In this document: positions 1 to 9,733 of the stretch, piece after piece
Layout: each line of letters begins with the position of its first letter
Numbering within the stretch: position 1 is the first letter of the stretch
Source of the DNA: Massilia psychrophila
GTDB lineage: Bacteria > Pseudomonadota > Gammaproteobacteria > Burkholderiales > Burkholderiaceae_D
Reading direction: 5' to 3'
NCBI RefSeq assembly: GCF_002760665.1
Contig: NZ_PDOB01000012.1
Location: 62,001 to 126,000 of the forward strand
DNA: 64,000 bases
Program-made: the position numbers and the translations under genes
The notes under the pieces: generated by a model
What the model saw: the letters and a program-made list of their open reading frames with translations, nothing else
Told to the model about the DNA's origin: nothing
Database searches by the model: none

Positions 1-848
1 GCGCCAAGGACTTCCCGAAGGCCAACGCGGCGATCAACCGCCAGTTGAAGGAACGCGACAACCCCAATTTGCGCGCGCTGCTGATCCAAAATTATTACAG
101 CTCGGGCAACCTGACCCAGGCCGAAGCGGAACTGCGCACCATCGAAAAGAGCGGCCGCCTGAGCGAAGACCAGCTTGGCCTCTTGGCCAACATCCAGCTG
201 AAAAAAGGCGACAAGGCCGGCTACGTGGGCACTATCGAAAAGCTGGCGGCGTCGTATCCGAAAGCGTCGCACTGGAACGACCTGCTCAACCGCGTCACCA
301 CCAAGCCTGGCTACTCGAATCGCCTGACGGTCGACGTCTACCGCCTCAAGCTGGCCAACAATTTACTGAAAAAGCCGAGCGAATACGTCGAAATGGCGCA
401 GTTGCTGATCCAGGCCAAGGCGCCGGCCGAAGCAATCAAGGTAATCGACAAGGGTTACAAGGCCGGCATTTTGGGCGTCGGCGCCGAAGCAGCGCGTCAC
501 CAGCGCCTGAAAGACCTGGCCGAGAAGACCCTGGCCGAAAACAACAAGACGCTGGCAACCGACGAAGCGGCGCTGGTCAAGGCCAAGGACAACGACGGCC
601 TGATGACGATGGGCTACGGCCTGGTGCAGGCGGGACAGGCCGACAAAGGCCTGGCCATGATGAACGCCGCCATCAAGGCGGGCGGCCTGCGCAATCCGGA
701 AGACGCCAAGCTGCGCTTGGGCGAGGCGTACGCGGCGGCGGGCAAGAAAGCGCAAGCGATCTCGACGCTGAAGACGGTCGGCGGTACCGACGGCGCGGCC
801 GACCTGGCGCGCTACTGGATCATGGCCATCAACCATCCGATGACCTGA
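1..848 (+). CDS. TPR-repeat protein, C-terminal part (cut by left window edge)
   Basis: The reading frame is already open at base 3 and runs to a TGA at 846-848, so only the last 281 residues are visible. The sequence is a string of amphipathic helix pairs of tetratricopeptide type, for example NLTQAEAELRTIEKSG, AEAIKVIDKGYKAG and ADKGLAMMNAAIKAGG. Such proteins are protein-protein interaction scaffolds, often in envelope or export complexes. No catalytic motif is seen. An in-frame TTG near base 45 is not needed, because the frame continues upstream without a stop. A rho-independent terminator follows 60 bp after the stop. The true N-terminus, any signal peptide and the specific role cannot be judged from this fragment. 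Confidence 0.75.
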   Translation, partial: AKDFPKANAAINRQLKERDNPNLRALLIQNYYSSGNLTQAEAELRTIEKSGRLSEDQLGLLANIQLKKGDKAGYVGTIEKLAASYPKASHWNDLLNRVTTKPGYSNRLTVDVYRLKLANNLLKKPSEYVEMAQLLIQAKAPAEAIKVIDKGYKAGILGVGAEAARHQRLKDLAEKTLAENNKTLATDEAALVKAKDNDGLMTMGYGLVQAGQADKGLAMMNAAIKAGGLRNPEDAKLRLGEAYAAAGKKAQAISTLKTVGGTDGAADLARYWIMAINHPMT

Positions 849-906
849 TCGGCGGCCGCCTGCAACAGCTGAAAAGCACGAAATAAAGCACTAAAACAAG
901 GTCGAT

Positions 907-943
907 AAAAGCGCCGCCTGCCTAGCAAGCGGCGCTTTTTTTT
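907..943 (+). terminator. Rho-independent terminator after the TPR gene
   Basis: AAGCGCCGC and GCGGCGCTT form a GC-rich stem around a short CTGCCTAGCAA loop, followed by eight T. It sits between the stop of the TPR gene and ribF and separates the two transcription units. Confidence 0.85.
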
Positions 944-1040
944 GCTTGTAGCTTACCTTCGGCCGGCCGGCCAGGGTGTGAAAGCCGCAACTTGACCGTA
1001 TAATCGTTTATTTCGCACACAGTTTGACGCCCCACACCTT

Positions 1041-2012
1041 ATGAAGGTATTTCGCGGACTACCCAACGACAGGGCGCGCGCGCCCTGTGCTCTCACGATC
1101 GGCAACTTTGACGGTGTCCACCGCGGCCACCAGGCATTGTTGGCGCGCGTGCGGGCCAACGCGTCCGCACTCGGCCTCGAAGCGGCGGTAATGACGTTCG
1201 AGCCGCATCCGCGCGAGTTCTTTGCCGCCCGCTCGGGCGAATTGTCGCGCGCGCCGAGCCGCATTGCCAACCTGCGTGACAAGCTCGGTTCGCTTGCCAG
1301 CGCCGGCATCGACCGCGTCATCGTCGAACATTTCAACGCCCACTTCGCCGCGATGACGCCGGAGCAATTCACCAGCCGCGTGCTGGTCGAGGGCCTGCAC
1401 GTCAAGTGGCTGATGGTGGGCGACGACTTCTGCTACGGCGCCCGGCGCGCCGGCACCGTCGCCATGCTGGCCGAGGCAGGCCGGCGCCACGGCTTCCACG
1501 TCGAGACACTGCAAACAGTGATGCATGGCGAGCAGCGCATCTCGTCGTCGGCGGTGCGCACCGCGCTGGCAGACGGCGACTTCGCCCAGGCCAGGGCCCT
1601 GCTTGGCCACCAGTACGCCATCTCGGGCCACGTGATCCACGGCCAGAAGCTTGGCCGCACGCTTGGCTTTCCGACGCTGAACCTGCGCGTTGCCCACCGC
1701 CCCGCCCTGGCTGGCATTTTCGTCGTCCAGGTACATGGCCTGGGGCCGCACCCACTGCCTGCGGTGGCCAGTCTCGGCGTGCGTCCGACCGTCGACGACA
1801 GCGGCCGCGTGCTGCTCGAAGTGCACTTGTTCGATTACGCCAAGTCCTGCTACGGCAAGCTGGTACGGGTCGAGTTCCTCGAGAAAATCCGCGACGAGCA
1901 AAAATACGACGATCTGGCCACGTTGAGCGCCGCCATCGAGGGCGACGCCGGCCATGCGCGCGGCTACTTCACCCGCCGCCCGGGCGCCTTGGCCGCGACC
2001 GACCGAATTTGA
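1041..2012 (+). CDS. ribF: Bifunctional riboflavin kinase / FAD synthetase RibF
   Basis: RibF phosphorylates riboflavin to FMN and then adenylates it to FAD in the cytoplasm. The 323-residue length matches bacterial RibF (about 310 aa). The N-terminal nucleotidyltransferase domain shows GNFDGVHRGHQ near residue 24, with the HxGH-type signature, and an ISSSAVR motif near residue 170. The C-terminal kinase domain contains GRTLGFPTLNL near residue 210 and the glycine-rich GVRPTV segment. The ATG at 1041 begins MKVFRGLP, a usual RibF N-terminus. ileS follows 66 bp downstream and then lspA; ribF-ileS-lspA is a very common proteobacterial order, so co-transcription is likely. Nothing unusual is seen. 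Confidence 0.97.
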   Translation: MKVFRGLPNDRARAPCALTIGNFDGVHRGHQALLARVRANASALGLEAAVMTFEPHPREFFAARSGELSRAPSRIANLRDKLGSLASAGIDRVIVEHFNAHFAAMTPEQFTSRVLVEGLHVKWLMVGDDFCYGARRAGTVAMLAEAGRRHGFHVETLQTVMHGEQRISSSAVRTALADGDFAQARALLGHQYAISGHVIHGQKLGRTLGFPTLNLRVAHRPALAGIFVVQVHGLGPHPLPAVASLGVRPTVDDSGRVLLEVHLFDYAKSCYGKLVRVEFLEKIRDEQKYDDLATLSAAIEGDAGHARGYFTRRPGALAATDRI

Positions 2013-2078
2013 CCCTGGTTTTGTGAAGGGCCGAGCGGCCCGCCAGCATCCCAGCCAAACATCACCTTGAAGAAGAAT

Positions 2079-4988
2079 ATGTCCGATAACAGCACACCAG
2101 CAAACCCAAATCCTGCCAAAAGTCCGGCCAAGAGCGCCGCCAAGAAGCCAGTCAGCAAATACCCGGTCAACATGACCGAAACCCCGTTCCCGATGCGCGG
2201 CGACCTCGCCAAGCGGGAACCGGGCTGGGTTCAACAATGGCAGGACAAAAAGATCTACGAGCGCGTGCGCAAGGCCTGCGCCGGCCGGCCGAAATTCATC
2301 CTGCACGATGGCCCGCCGTACGCCAACGGCGACATCCACCTCGGCCACGCCGTCAACAAGATCCTGAAAGACATGGTCGTCAAGGCCCGCACCATGGCCG
2401 GCTTCGACGCACCCTACGTGCCGGGCTGGGATTGCCACGGCATGCCGATCGAGATCCAGATCGAAAAACTGTACGGCAAAAACCTGCCGACCGCCGAAGT
2501 GCTGACCAAGGCCCGTGCCTATGCGCTCGAACAGGTCGACCGCCAGCGCGACGGCTTCATCCGCCTGGGCATCCTCGGCGAGTGGGATAATCCCTACCTC
2601 ACCATGGCGTACTCGAACGAGGCCGATGAACTGCGCGCGCTCGGCACCATGCTGGACAAAGGATATGTCTACCGCGGCCTGAAACCGGTCAACTGGTGCT
2701 TCGATTGTGGCTCGGCGCTGGCTGAAGCGGAAGTTGAATACCAGGACAAGCGCGATCCGGCGATCGACGTCGGCTTCGCGTTCGCCGAGCACGCCAAACT
2801 GGCCGCCGCATTCGGCCTGGAGGCACTGCCTGCAAAAGACGGCTTCATCGTCGTCTGGACCACCACGCCGTGGACCATCCCATCGAACCAGGCCCTCAAC
2901 GTCAATCCGGAAGTCCAGTACGCGCTGGTCGAGACCACGAAAGACGGCAAGCCACTGCTGCTGATCTTGGCGTCCGACCTCGTGCAGTCCTGCCTGCAAC
3001 GCTACAAGCTCGAAGGCAACATCATCGCCACCTGCATGGGCGAAGCGCTGGGCGGCATCGCGTTCCGTCACCCGCTGCACGCGCAAGATCCGTTCTACGA
3101 CCGCCTCTCGCCGCTGTATCTGGCAGACTACGTCACCACTGAAACCGGCACCGGCGTGGTCCACTCGGCGCCGGCGTACGGCCTCGACGACTTCATCTCG
3201 TGCAAGGCGCACGGCATGGCCGACGACGCCATCCTCACCCCGGTGATGGGCGACGGCCGCTTCGCCGCCAGCTTGCCGTTGTTCGGCGGCCTGACCATCT
3301 GGGAAGCGTCGAAACCGATCTGCGCCGCGCTCACGCTTGCGGACGCGCTGTTCGAACTGAAGATGTTCGATCACAGCTACATGCACTGCTGGCGCCACAA
3401 GACGCCGATCGTCTACCGCGCCACCTCGCAGTGGTTCGCCGGCATGGACATCACGCCAAAGGATGGCGGCCCGACGTTGCGCGAAACCGCCCTGAAAGGC
3501 GTCGCCGACACCAAATTCTTCCCGGACTGGGGCCAGGCCCGCCTGCACGGCATGATCGCCAACCGGCCCGACTGGACCTTGTCGCGCCAACGCCAGTGGG
3601 GCGTGCCGATGGCTTTCTTCCTGCACAAGGAAACCGGCGCGCTGCATCCGCGCACGCCCGAACTGATCGAACAGGTCGCTCAATTGTTCGAACAGCGCGG
3701 CATCGACGCCTGGCAGACGCTCGAGCCCAAGGATTTGCTCGGCGAAGACGCCCACATGTACGTCAAGAACAAGGACACGCTCGACGTCTGGTTCGACTCC
3801 GGCGCGACCCACCAGACCGTGCTGCGCGGCTCGCACAAGGAGCAGCTGGCATTCCCGGCCGACCTTTACCTGGAAGGTTCGGACCAGCACCGCGGCTGGT
3901 TCCACTCGTCGCTGCTGACGTCCTCGATGCTCAACGGCTGCCCGCCCTACAAGGCGCTGCTGACGCACGGCTTCACGGTCGACGCCGAAGGCAAAAAAAT
4001 GTCCAAGTCGCTCGGCAACACGCTGGCGCCGCAGAAGATCTCCGATTCGCTCGGCGCCGACATCCTGCGCCTGTGGGTCGCCTCGACCGACTACACGGGC
4101 GAACTGGCGATCTCGGAAGAGATCCTCAAGCGCGTCACCGAAGCGTATCGCCGCATCCGCAACACGCTGCGCTTCCTGCTGGCCAACACCTCCGACTTCA
4201 CCCCCCAGGTTGACGCCGTGCCGATCGCCGAACTGCTCGAGATCGACCGCTATGCCATCGCCGGCATGGCCGCGCTGCAGGCCGATATCCTGGCACATTA
4301 CGAGCGCTACGAATTCCAGCCGGTGATCGCCCGCCTGCAGAACTACTGCTCGGAAGACCTGGGCGGCTTCTACCTCGACATCCTCAAGGACCGCCTGTAC
4401 ACCACCGCCGTCGATTCGCACGCGCGCCGCTCGGCCCAGACCGCGCTGTGGCACATCGCGCAAAGCCTGCTGCGCGTGATGGCGCCGACGCTGTCGTTCA
4501 CCGCCGAGGAAGCGTGGGCGGTGTTCGCCGACGCCGACGCCTATGCAGAGAGCACGGAAACCATCTTCACCCAGACCTACTGGGAGCTGCCGCGGGTAGC
4601 TGACGGTGCCGCGCTGCTGGAAAAGTATACCGTGCTGCGCGCGGTGCGCACCGACGTCGCCAAGGAGCTCGAGGCGCTGCGCAGCTCAGGTGCGATCGGA
4701 TCGTCCTTGCAGGCCGAGCTGACCATCAGGGCGGCGCCGGAAAAATTCCAGTTGCTCGCCAGCCTCGACGACGACCTGCGCTTTCTGTTCATCACCTCGC
4801 AGGCGAAGGCCGTCGAAGTGGCAAGCGAGGCCGAGGAGTCGATCGCGGTAAGCGCTTCGGCCGCACCAAAGTGCGAGCGCTGCTGGCACTACAGTGTCGA
4901 CGTCGGCACGCTTGCCGGCCACGAAAGCCTGTGCGGCCGTTGTGCGAGCAACCTGTTCGGTGCAGGTGAACGGCGTGCGTTTGTCTAA
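2079..4988 (+). CDS. ileS: Isoleucyl-tRNA synthetase
   Basis: Class I aminoacyl-tRNA synthetase that charges tRNA-Ile. The HIGH signature appears as HLGH at residues 87-90 after PPYANGD. The KMSKS loop is at about residues 639-643. The editing domain lies between them. The C-terminal zinc finger is visible as [12 protein letters not shown] followed by CGRCASNLF. The length of 969 aa is normal for a bacterial type with the C-terminal zinc domain. I chose the ATG at 2079 (MSDNSTP); an upstream in-frame TTG at 2067 would add four residues. The N-terminal 30 residues are Lys/Pro/Ala-rich and precede the conserved core. lspA starts 22 bp after the stop, and coupling of ileS with lspA is widespread. 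Confidence 0.97.
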   Translation: MSDNSTPANPNPAKSPAKSAAKKPVSKYPVNMTETPFPMRGDLAKREPGWVQQWQDKKIYERVRKACAGRPKFILHDGPPYANGDIHLGHAVNKILKDMVVKARTMAGFDAPYVPGWDCHGMPIEIQIEKLYGKNLPTAEVLTKARAYALEQVDRQRDGFIRLGILGEWDNPYLTMAYSNEADELRALGTMLDKGYVYRGLKPVNWCFDCGSALAEAEVEYQDKRDPAIDVGFAFAEHAKLAAAFGLEALPAKDGFIVVWTTTPWTIPSNQALNVNPEVQYALVETTKDGKPLLLILASDLVQSCLQRYKLEGNIIATCMGEALGGIAFRHPLHAQDPFYDRLSPLYLADYVTTETGTGVVHSAPAYGLDDFISCKAHGMADDAILTPVMGDGRFAASLPLFGGLTIWEASKPICAALTLADALFELKMFDHSYMHCWRHKTPIVYRATSQWFAGMDITPKDGGPTLRETALKGVADTKFFPDWGQARLHGMIANRPDWTLSRQRQWGVPMAFFLHKETGALHPRTPELIEQVAQLFEQRGIDAWQTLEPKDLLGEDAHMYVKNKDTLDVWFDSGATHQTVLRGSHKEQLAFPADLYLEGSDQHRGWFHSSLLTSSMLNGCPPYKALLTHGFTVDAEGKKMSKSLGNTLAPQKISDSLGADILRLWVASTDYTGELAISEEILKRVTEAYRRIRNTLRFLLANTSDFTPQVDAVPIAELLEIDRYAIAGMAALQADILAHYERYEFQPVIARLQNYCSEDLGGFYLDILKDRLYTTAVDSHARRSAQTALWHIAQSLLRVMAPTLSFTAEEAWAVFADADAYAESTETIFTQTYWELPRVADGAALLEKYTVLRAVRTDVAKELEALRSSGAIGSSLQAELTIRAAPEKFQLLASLDDDLRFLFITSQAKAVEVASEAEESIAVSASAAPKCERCWHYSVDVGTLAGHESLCGRCASNLFGAGERRAFV

Positions 4989-5010
4989 CCTTCTGACCTG
5001 AAAAATATCC

Positions 5011-5529
5011 ATGGCCATCAAAAAAACCAATACGTTTTCCACTTCCTCGAAACACCGCGCCAACCTGACGCCGTGGCTCGGCATCGCGGCCATTGTCGTG
5101 CTGTTCGACCAGCTTTCCAAGATCGCCATCACCAAGACGTTCGTGCTGGGTGAAGAAAAGCTGATCACCTCGTTTTTCAACCTGGTGCTGGCGTACAACC
5201 GCGGCGCCGCTTTCAGCTTCCTGTCCAACGCCGGCGGCTGGCAACGCCATTTCTTCACCGCCGTCGCGGTGGTTGCCGTCGTCTTCATCATCTTCCAGCT
5301 GCGGCGCAATCCCGGCCAGCGCATGTTCTGCTGGTCGATGGCGCTGATCATGGGCGGCGCCATCGGCAACGTGATCGACCGGATACTGTATGGCCACGTG
5401 ATCGACTTCCTCGATTTTCACTTCGCCGCCATTGGCCATTTTCCCGCCTTTAACGTCGCCGACAGTGCCATCACGCTCGGCGCCATCCTGTTCATTGTCG
5501 ACGAACTGCGGCGCGTGAACAAAAATTAA
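5011..5529 (+). CDS. lspA: Lipoprotein signal peptidase (signal peptidase II)
   Basis: Inner-membrane aspartyl protease that removes the signal peptide from prolipoproteins after lipidation. It has 172 aa with about four membrane segments. The family blocks are present: [18 protein letters not shown] with the first catalytic Asp, and FNVADSAI with the second. The N-terminus carries some 20 extra polar residues before the first membrane helix, which is common in betaproteobacteria. The ATG at 5011 lies 22 bp after ileS and coaBC begins 19 bp after its stop, so these genes probably share a transcript. Several lipoproteins in this window (7307, 56863, 62516) would be substrates. Confidence 0.96.
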   Translation: MAIKKTNTFSTSSKHRANLTPWLGIAAIVVLFDQLSKIAITKTFVLGEEKLITSFFNLVLAYNRGAAFSFLSNAGGWQRHFFTAVAVVAVVFIIFQLRRNPGQRMFCWSMALIMGGAIGNVIDRILYGHVIDFLDFHFAAIGHFPAFNVADSAITLGAILFIVDELRRVNKN

Positions 5530-5548
5530 AAGACGGGGAGTAGCAAGC

Positions 5549-6772
5549 ATGACGATGGATTTGAAGGGCAAGAAAATCGTCCTCGGCCTGTCCGGCGGGG
5601 TAGCCTGCTACAAGGCGGCCGAATTGTGCCGCGCGCTGGTCAAGCAAGGCGCCTCTGTGCGAGTGGTCATGACGGAGGCGGCCACCCACTTCATCGGCAC
5701 GGTGACGATGCAGGCGCTCTCTGGCAACACGGTCCACACCGACCAGTGGGACCCCCGCATCGCCAACAACATGGCGCACATCGACCTGACGCGCGGCGCC
5801 GACGCCATCCTGGTTGCGCCTTGCTCGGCCGACTTCATGCACAAGTTGGCGCACGGCGCCTGCGACGATCTGCTCTCGACGCTGTGCCTGGCGCGCCCGC
5901 GCCAGGTGCCGCTGCTGATCGCCCCGGCGATGAACGTCGAGATGTGGGACAACGCCGCCACCGGCCGCAACGTGGCGCAGCTGCGCGCCGACGGCATTGC
6001 CATTTTCGGCCCCGCCAGCGGCGACCAGGCCTGCGGCGAGACCGGCTTCGGACGCATGCTCGAAGCGGACGAACTGCTCGAAGAACTGGTGGCCTCGTTC
6101 CAGCCGAAAGTGTTGGCCGGCAAACGCGTCCTGATCACCGCCGGCCCGACCTTCGAGGCGATCGATCCGGTGCGCGGCATCACCAACCTGTCGTCGGGCA
6201 AAATGGGCTACGCGGTGGCGCGCGCCGCGCGCGAAGCCGGTGCCGAGGTGGTGCTGGTATCGGGCCCCACCGCGCTGGCGACGCCGCACGGCGTGCGCCG
6301 CCAGGAAGTCCAAAGCGCGCAGCAGATGCATGACGCGGTGATGGCGGCGCTCAACGGCCAGCATGTTTTCATCGGCGTCGCCGCCGTGGCCGACTGGCGC
6401 GTCACCAACGCCAGCGCGCACAAAATGAAAAAGCAGGACGGCGCCGCCCCGCCCCAGCTCGAATTTGCCCAGAACACCGACATTCTCGCCGCGGTCGCCG
6501 CCACCACTTCGGTCTCCGGCTGGCCGTATTGCGTCGGCTTTGCCGCCGAGTCGGAGAACCTGGTCGAATTTGGCGCCGTCAAGCGCGAGAAAAAAGGCAT
6601 TCCCTTGTTGGTGGGCAATATTGGTCCGCATACCTTCGGGCAAGATGACAATACCGTCATCCTGTTCGACGAAGACGGCCACACCGTGCTGCCGCGCGCC
6701 GACAAACTGACCCTGGCGCGCCAGCTGGTCAGTGAGATCGCCAAGCGGATCGACCGCTCCCTGCTCACCTGA
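5549..6772 (+). CDS. coaBC: Bifunctional phosphopantothenoylcysteine decarboxylase / phosphopantothenate-cysteine ligase
   Basis: Performs two steps of coenzyme A synthesis from 4'-phosphopantothenate. The N-terminal CoaC flavoprotein half (about 1-185) shows [13 protein letters not shown], the active-site His in NMAHIDL near residue 77, the PAMNVEMW block near 127 and the Cys in DQACGETG near 162. The CoaB half (about 187-407) has [16 protein letters not shown] and AVADWR followed by the Lys-rich HKMKKQ segment. The length of 407 aa is typical. A GGGGAG ribosome-binding site lies about 10 bp before the ATG. dut follows 40 bp downstream; coaBC-dut is a classic conserved pair. Confidence 0.97.
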   Translation: MTMDLKGKKIVLGLSGGVACYKAAELCRALVKQGASVRVVMTEAATHFIGTVTMQALSGNTVHTDQWDPRIANNMAHIDLTRGADAILVAPCSADFMHKLAHGACDDLLSTLCLARPRQVPLLIAPAMNVEMWDNAATGRNVAQLRADGIAIFGPASGDQACGETGFGRMLEADELLEELVASFQPKVLAGKRVLITAGPTFEAIDPVRGITNLSSGKMGYAVARAAREAGAEVVLVSGPTALATPHGVRRQEVQSAQQMHDAVMAALNGQHVFIGVAAVADWRVTNASAHKMKKQDGAAPPQLEFAQNTDILAAVAATTSVSGWPYCVGFAAESENLVEFGAVKREKKGIPLLVGNIGPHTFGQDDNTVILFDEDGHTVLPRADKLTLARQLVSEIAKRIDRSLLT

Positions 6773-6812
6773 TATCAGGCACCACTTTAAAAGACGCACA
6801 TCACAAGAACAC

Positions 6813-7271
6813 ATGAAAACTATCGACATCAAGATCCTCGACCCGCGCATGAAAGAGCTGCTGCCGGCCTACGCCACGGCAGGCAGCGCCGGCCTTGATT
6901 TGCGTGCCTGCATCATTGAGCCAATCACCATCGAAGCCGGCGCCACGGTGCTGATCCCGACCGGGCTGGCGATCCATGTGGCCGATCCGGGGTACTGCGC
7001 GATGATCCTGCCGCGCAGCGGCATGGGACACAAAAACGGCATCGTGCTGGGCAATCTGGTGGGCTTGATCGACTCCGATTATCAAGGCCAGCTGATGGTG
7101 TCGACCTGGAACCGCGGCCAGCAGGCATTTACGCTGCAACCGATGGACCGGCTGGCGCAGCTCATCATCGTGCCGGTCCTGCAGGTCGGGTTCAACATCG
7201 TCGACGAATTCGACGCATCCCACGAAAGCGAACGCGGCGCCGGCGGCTTCGGCAGCACCGGCAAACAATAA
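6813..7271 (+). CDS. dut: Deoxyuridine 5'-triphosphate nucleotidohydrolase (dUTPase)
   Basis: Trimeric enzyme hydrolysing dUTP to dUMP and pyrophosphate, which keeps uracil out of DNA and feeds thymidylate synthesis. The 152-residue product has the family motifs in order: [29 protein letters not shown] with the catalytic Asp, and the C-terminal arm [11 protein letters not shown]. The frame is open farther upstream, into the coaBC end, but the ATG at 6813 (MKTIDIKIL) gives the normal family start. It lies 40 bp after coaBC. Confidence 0.96.
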   Translation: MKTIDIKILDPRMKELLPAYATAGSAGLDLRACIIEPITIEAGATVLIPTGLAIHVADPGYCAMILPRSGMGHKNGIVLGNLVGLIDSDYQGQLMVSTWNRGQQAFTLQPMDRLAQLIIVPVLQVGFNIVDEFDASHESERGAGGFGSTGKQ

Positions 7272-7306
7272 CGAACAACAGCGAACAATAATAAGCGAGG
7301 AAATCC

Positions 7307-8419
7307 ATGAACCGAATCGATAATCCGCGTCGGGTGGCCCTGTCCCTGCCTGCCCTTTCATCTCTTTCAGTCCTGATGCTGGCGTTGCTGATCTCCGGCT
7401 GCTCCTCGCCCCCCCGCATGCAGCAAGGTCCGGTGCCGTCGGTCCAGCTGCCGCCGATCGAAGAGCTGCCGGTGCTGACGCCGCGGATGGCGGCTGAAGC
7501 CGAGGCGCTGTCCAAAATGGCGGTGATGCAGGACCGCCTGTACCGGATCGCCGCGCCGCTGTTGATCAACAACGCGGAGCTGTGCAAGGCGCAGGCGCGC
7601 AACCTGCTCGGCTTTACCGCCAAGAACCGCCACTCCTACCCCGGCGACTACAACGAAGCGGCGCACGTTGCCTTCGGCATGGGCGAGCGTTTGCAAGTGA
7701 CCGGGGTACTGGCCGGCAGCGGCGCGGCGCATGCAGGCCTGCGGCGCGGCGACCGCCTGGTCAGCGCCGGCGCCAAGCAGCTGCCGAGCGGACCGAATGC
7801 CTCGTCCATGGCCGGCGCCGTTTTCGGCCCGCTGGTGGCGGCCAATCCGAGCCTGCCGATGGGGGTCGAACGCGACGGCGCCGCCAAGCAGTTGACCATA
7901 CCGGTCACGCGCGCCTGTGGCTTCGGCATCGAACTGGGGAACGCCGACAACATCAATTCGTATGCGGACGGCGCGCGCGTGATGGTCACGCGCGGAATGC
8001 TCGACTTCACGCGCGACGACGACGAGCTGGCCTACCTGCTTGCCAGGGGCATGGCGCACAACATCCTCGGCCACGCCGCCTTGCAGCGCAACGCCAGCAC
8101 CATCGGCAGCATCATCGACAACCTGGTCGCCGTGCGTCCCGATACTTCGATGCTGATCGGCAGCAGCGGCATCAAGCCGATGCCGCCGGAACTGGACGCC
8201 GCTGCCGACCGCCTGGCCGTGTACCTGATGACGCGCGCCAATTACAACGTCAACGACTCGGCGCCGTTCGTGAAGCGGCTGGCGGCGAGCTACCCGGCGA
8301 CGGTGCTCAACGCGCATGTGGCGAACCATCCGGCCACGGCGTTGCGCGTGGCGGCGATCGAGAAAACGGCAGCCGAGGTCAAGGCAAAGCAAGCTGCCAA
8401 GAAGCCGCTGCTGCCATAG
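7307..8419 (+). CDS. M48-metalloprotease-like lipoprotein with PDZ domain, zinc site lost
   Basis: A 370-residue predicted lipoprotein with a signal peptide ending in LLISGC (lipidated Cys 32). A PDZ-like segment lies around residues 125-160 (VTGVLAGSGAAHAGLRRGDRLV). The C-terminal half has the layout of M48-family periplasmic peptidases: DDDELAYLLARGMAHNILGH near residue 240, and DRLAVYLMTRANYN near 300. In active relatives the first block reads HExxH; here it is RGMAH, so the first His and the catalytic Glu are replaced. The downstream ExEAD zinc-ligand block reads DAAAD, so the ligand Glu is also missing. I infer a non-catalytic envelope protein. It follows dut by 35 bp, with GAGGAAA before the ATG. 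Confidence 0.75.
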   Translation: MNRIDNPRRVALSLPALSSLSVLMLALLISGCSSPPRMQQGPVPSVQLPPIEELPVLTPRMAAEAEALSKMAVMQDRLYRIAAPLLINNAELCKAQARNLLGFTAKNRHSYPGDYNEAAHVAFGMGERLQVTGVLAGSGAAHAGLRRGDRLVSAGAKQLPSGPNASSMAGAVFGPLVAANPSLPMGVERDGAAKQLTIPVTRACGFGIELGNADNINSYADGARVMVTRGMLDFTRDDDELAYLLARGMAHNILGHAALQRNASTIGSIIDNLVAVRPDTSMLIGSSGIKPMPPELDAAADRLAVYLMTRANYNVNDSAPFVKRLAASYPATVLNAHVANHPATALRVAAIEKTAAEVKAKQAAKKPLLP

Positions 8420-8426
8420 CGTATGC

Positions 8427-8458
8427 GGCCGGGTCTGACCGGCGGTCGGACCCGGCCT
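8427..8458. terminator. Hairpin between convergent genes
   Basis: GGCCGGGTCTGACC and GGTCGGACCCGGCC form a 14-bp stem with one mismatch around GGCG. It lies between the stop of the M48-like lipoprotein and the stop of the small minus-strand gene. There is no clear T-run on either side, so a terminator role is plausible, not certain. Confidence 0.5.
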
Positions 8459-8599
8459 TCAGCTAAAATTCGGGAAATCCGGAAACAGCGTCCCCATCAC
8501 GTACGTCAGCAGTCCGCAAATCGCCACCGCCCCCACCAGGATGATCAGCAAACGGCCGAACTTCGGTGAGCCGTCGTCTTTTTTTGTATCATGAGTCAT
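8459..8599 (-). CDS. Small single-span membrane protein, 46 aa
   Basis: A short frame starting at an ATG at 8599 and ending with TGA at 8459-8461. The product begins MTHDTKKDDGSPKFGR, then has one hydrophobic helix of about 20 residues (LLIILVGAVAICGLLTYVMG) and ends TLFPDFPNFS. A charged N-terminus followed by one helix is typical of small inner-membrane proteins. Upstream the strand is AT-rich (TTAAAAAAT) with no strong Shine-Dalgarno. It lies between the M48-like gene, on which it converges, and the divergent XdhC-type gene. Function unknown. Support is the good small-protein layout and the lack of any other gene here; conservation was not tested. Confidence 0.6.
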   Translation of the reverse strand: MTHDTKKDDGSPKFGRLLIILVGAVAICGLLTYVMGTLFPDFPNFS

Positions 8600-8642
8600 A
8601 TTTTTTAACCGGCGAGATTGTAGCGCCTAGTATATTCGATCC

Positions 8643-9656
8643 ATGGACAGCATAGACCTTGAAGTATTAAAGAGCGCCGCCGGCTGGGTAGCGGACGGCT
8701 TGCGCTGCGAGCTCGTCACCGTCGTCAAGACGTGGGGATCGAGCCCGCGCCCGATCGGCGCCCTGCTTGCCATCTGCGGCGACGGCCGCGTGGTCGGTTC
8801 GGTGTCGGGCGGATGCATCGAAGACGACCTGATCGAACAGGTGCGCCTGCACGGCATTTCGCGCACCACTCCCGAGCTCGTCAGCTACGGCATCAGCGCC
8901 GACGAGGCGCACCGCTTCGGCCTGCCCTGCGGCGGCACCATCGAACTGGCGATCGAGCCGTTGTCGCCGGCCAGCGGGCTGCAGGAACTGCTCTCCCGCC
9001 TGGAGCGACGCCAACTGGTCGAGCGCCGCCTCCACCTGCGCAGCGGCGCCGTCAGCATGGCGCACGCCGCGCCCGGCGCCAATCAGCACATCGAAGCAGA
9101 CGTGCTGTGCACCGTGCACGGCCCGCGCTGGCGCCTGTTCATCATCGGCGCCGGCCAGTTGTCGCGCTTCGTCGCGCAGGTGGCGAGCGCAATGGACTAC
9201 CACGTCACCGTCTGCGATCCGCGCGAAGAATACCGCGGCGGCTGGAACGTGGCCGGCGTCGACCTGGTGCACGTGATGCCGGACGACTTGGTCATCGAGG
9301 CGCGGCTGGACGGCCGCAGCGCCGTACTGGCACTGACCCACGATCCCAAGCTCGACGACCTGGCCCTGATGGAAGCGCTCAAGTCCGACGCCTTCTACGT
9401 CGGCGCGATCGGCTCGCGCGTCAACAACGCCAGGCGGCGCGAGCGTCTGAAGCTGTTCGACCTGGACGACGCCGACCTGGCACGCCTGCACGGGCCGGTC
9501 GGTCTTTATATCGGCAGCAAGACGCCGGCCGAAATTGCCATCTCGATCCTGGCCGAAATGACGGCCGTCAAAAACGGCGTGCCGGCCGCGCTCCAGGTCA
9601 ACCATGCCAGTGCCCTGGAGCCGCCCGGCGCCGACGCCTGCGCCCGCGCTGAATAA
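8643..9656 (+). CDS. XdhC/CoxI-family protein
   Basis: 337 residues. The N-terminal XdhC/CoxI region shows TVVKTWGSSPRPIGALLAI and GSVSGGCIEDDLIEQ, including the conserved Cys (about residue 59). The C-terminal Rossmann-like domain shows LFIIGAGQLSRFVAQ near residue 165 and FYVGAIGSRVNNARRRERL near 250. Family members insert or protect the sulfurated molybdenum cofactor of xanthine dehydrogenase or CO dehydrogenase-type hydroxylases. No molybdenum hydroxylase gene is visible next to it, so its client must be encoded elsewhere, or the protein serves another role. It is divergent from the 46-aa membrane protein gene. Confidence 0.85.
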   Translation: MDSIDLEVLKSAAGWVADGLRCELVTVVKTWGSSPRPIGALLAICGDGRVVGSVSGGCIEDDLIEQVRLHGISRTTPELVSYGISADEAHRFGLPCGGTIELAIEPLSPASGLQELLSRLERRQLVERRLHLRSGAVSMAHAAPGANQHIEADVLCTVHGPRWRLFIIGAGQLSRFVAQVASAMDYHVTVCDPREEYRGGWNVAGVDLVHVMPDDLVIEARLDGRSAVLALTHDPKLDDLALMEALKSDAFYVGAIGSRVNNARRRERLKLFDLDDADLARLHGPVGLYIGSKTPAEIAISILAEMTAVKNGVPAALQVNHASALEPPGADACARAE

Positions 9657-9733
9657 GTCGCAAGAAACGCGGTTCCTCTCCACGGCGCACCGCCTGCACT
9701 GTACGTTTCACCGACCGGAAATTTTCATTATTT

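Noticed and set aside
1059-4463. Very long open frame (over 1100 codons) on the minus strand across ribF and ileS
   Set aside because: It is the antisense of two certain housekeeping genes in GC-rich DNA, where antisense frames stay open by codon bias. Its product is Arg/Gln/Val-rich without domains.
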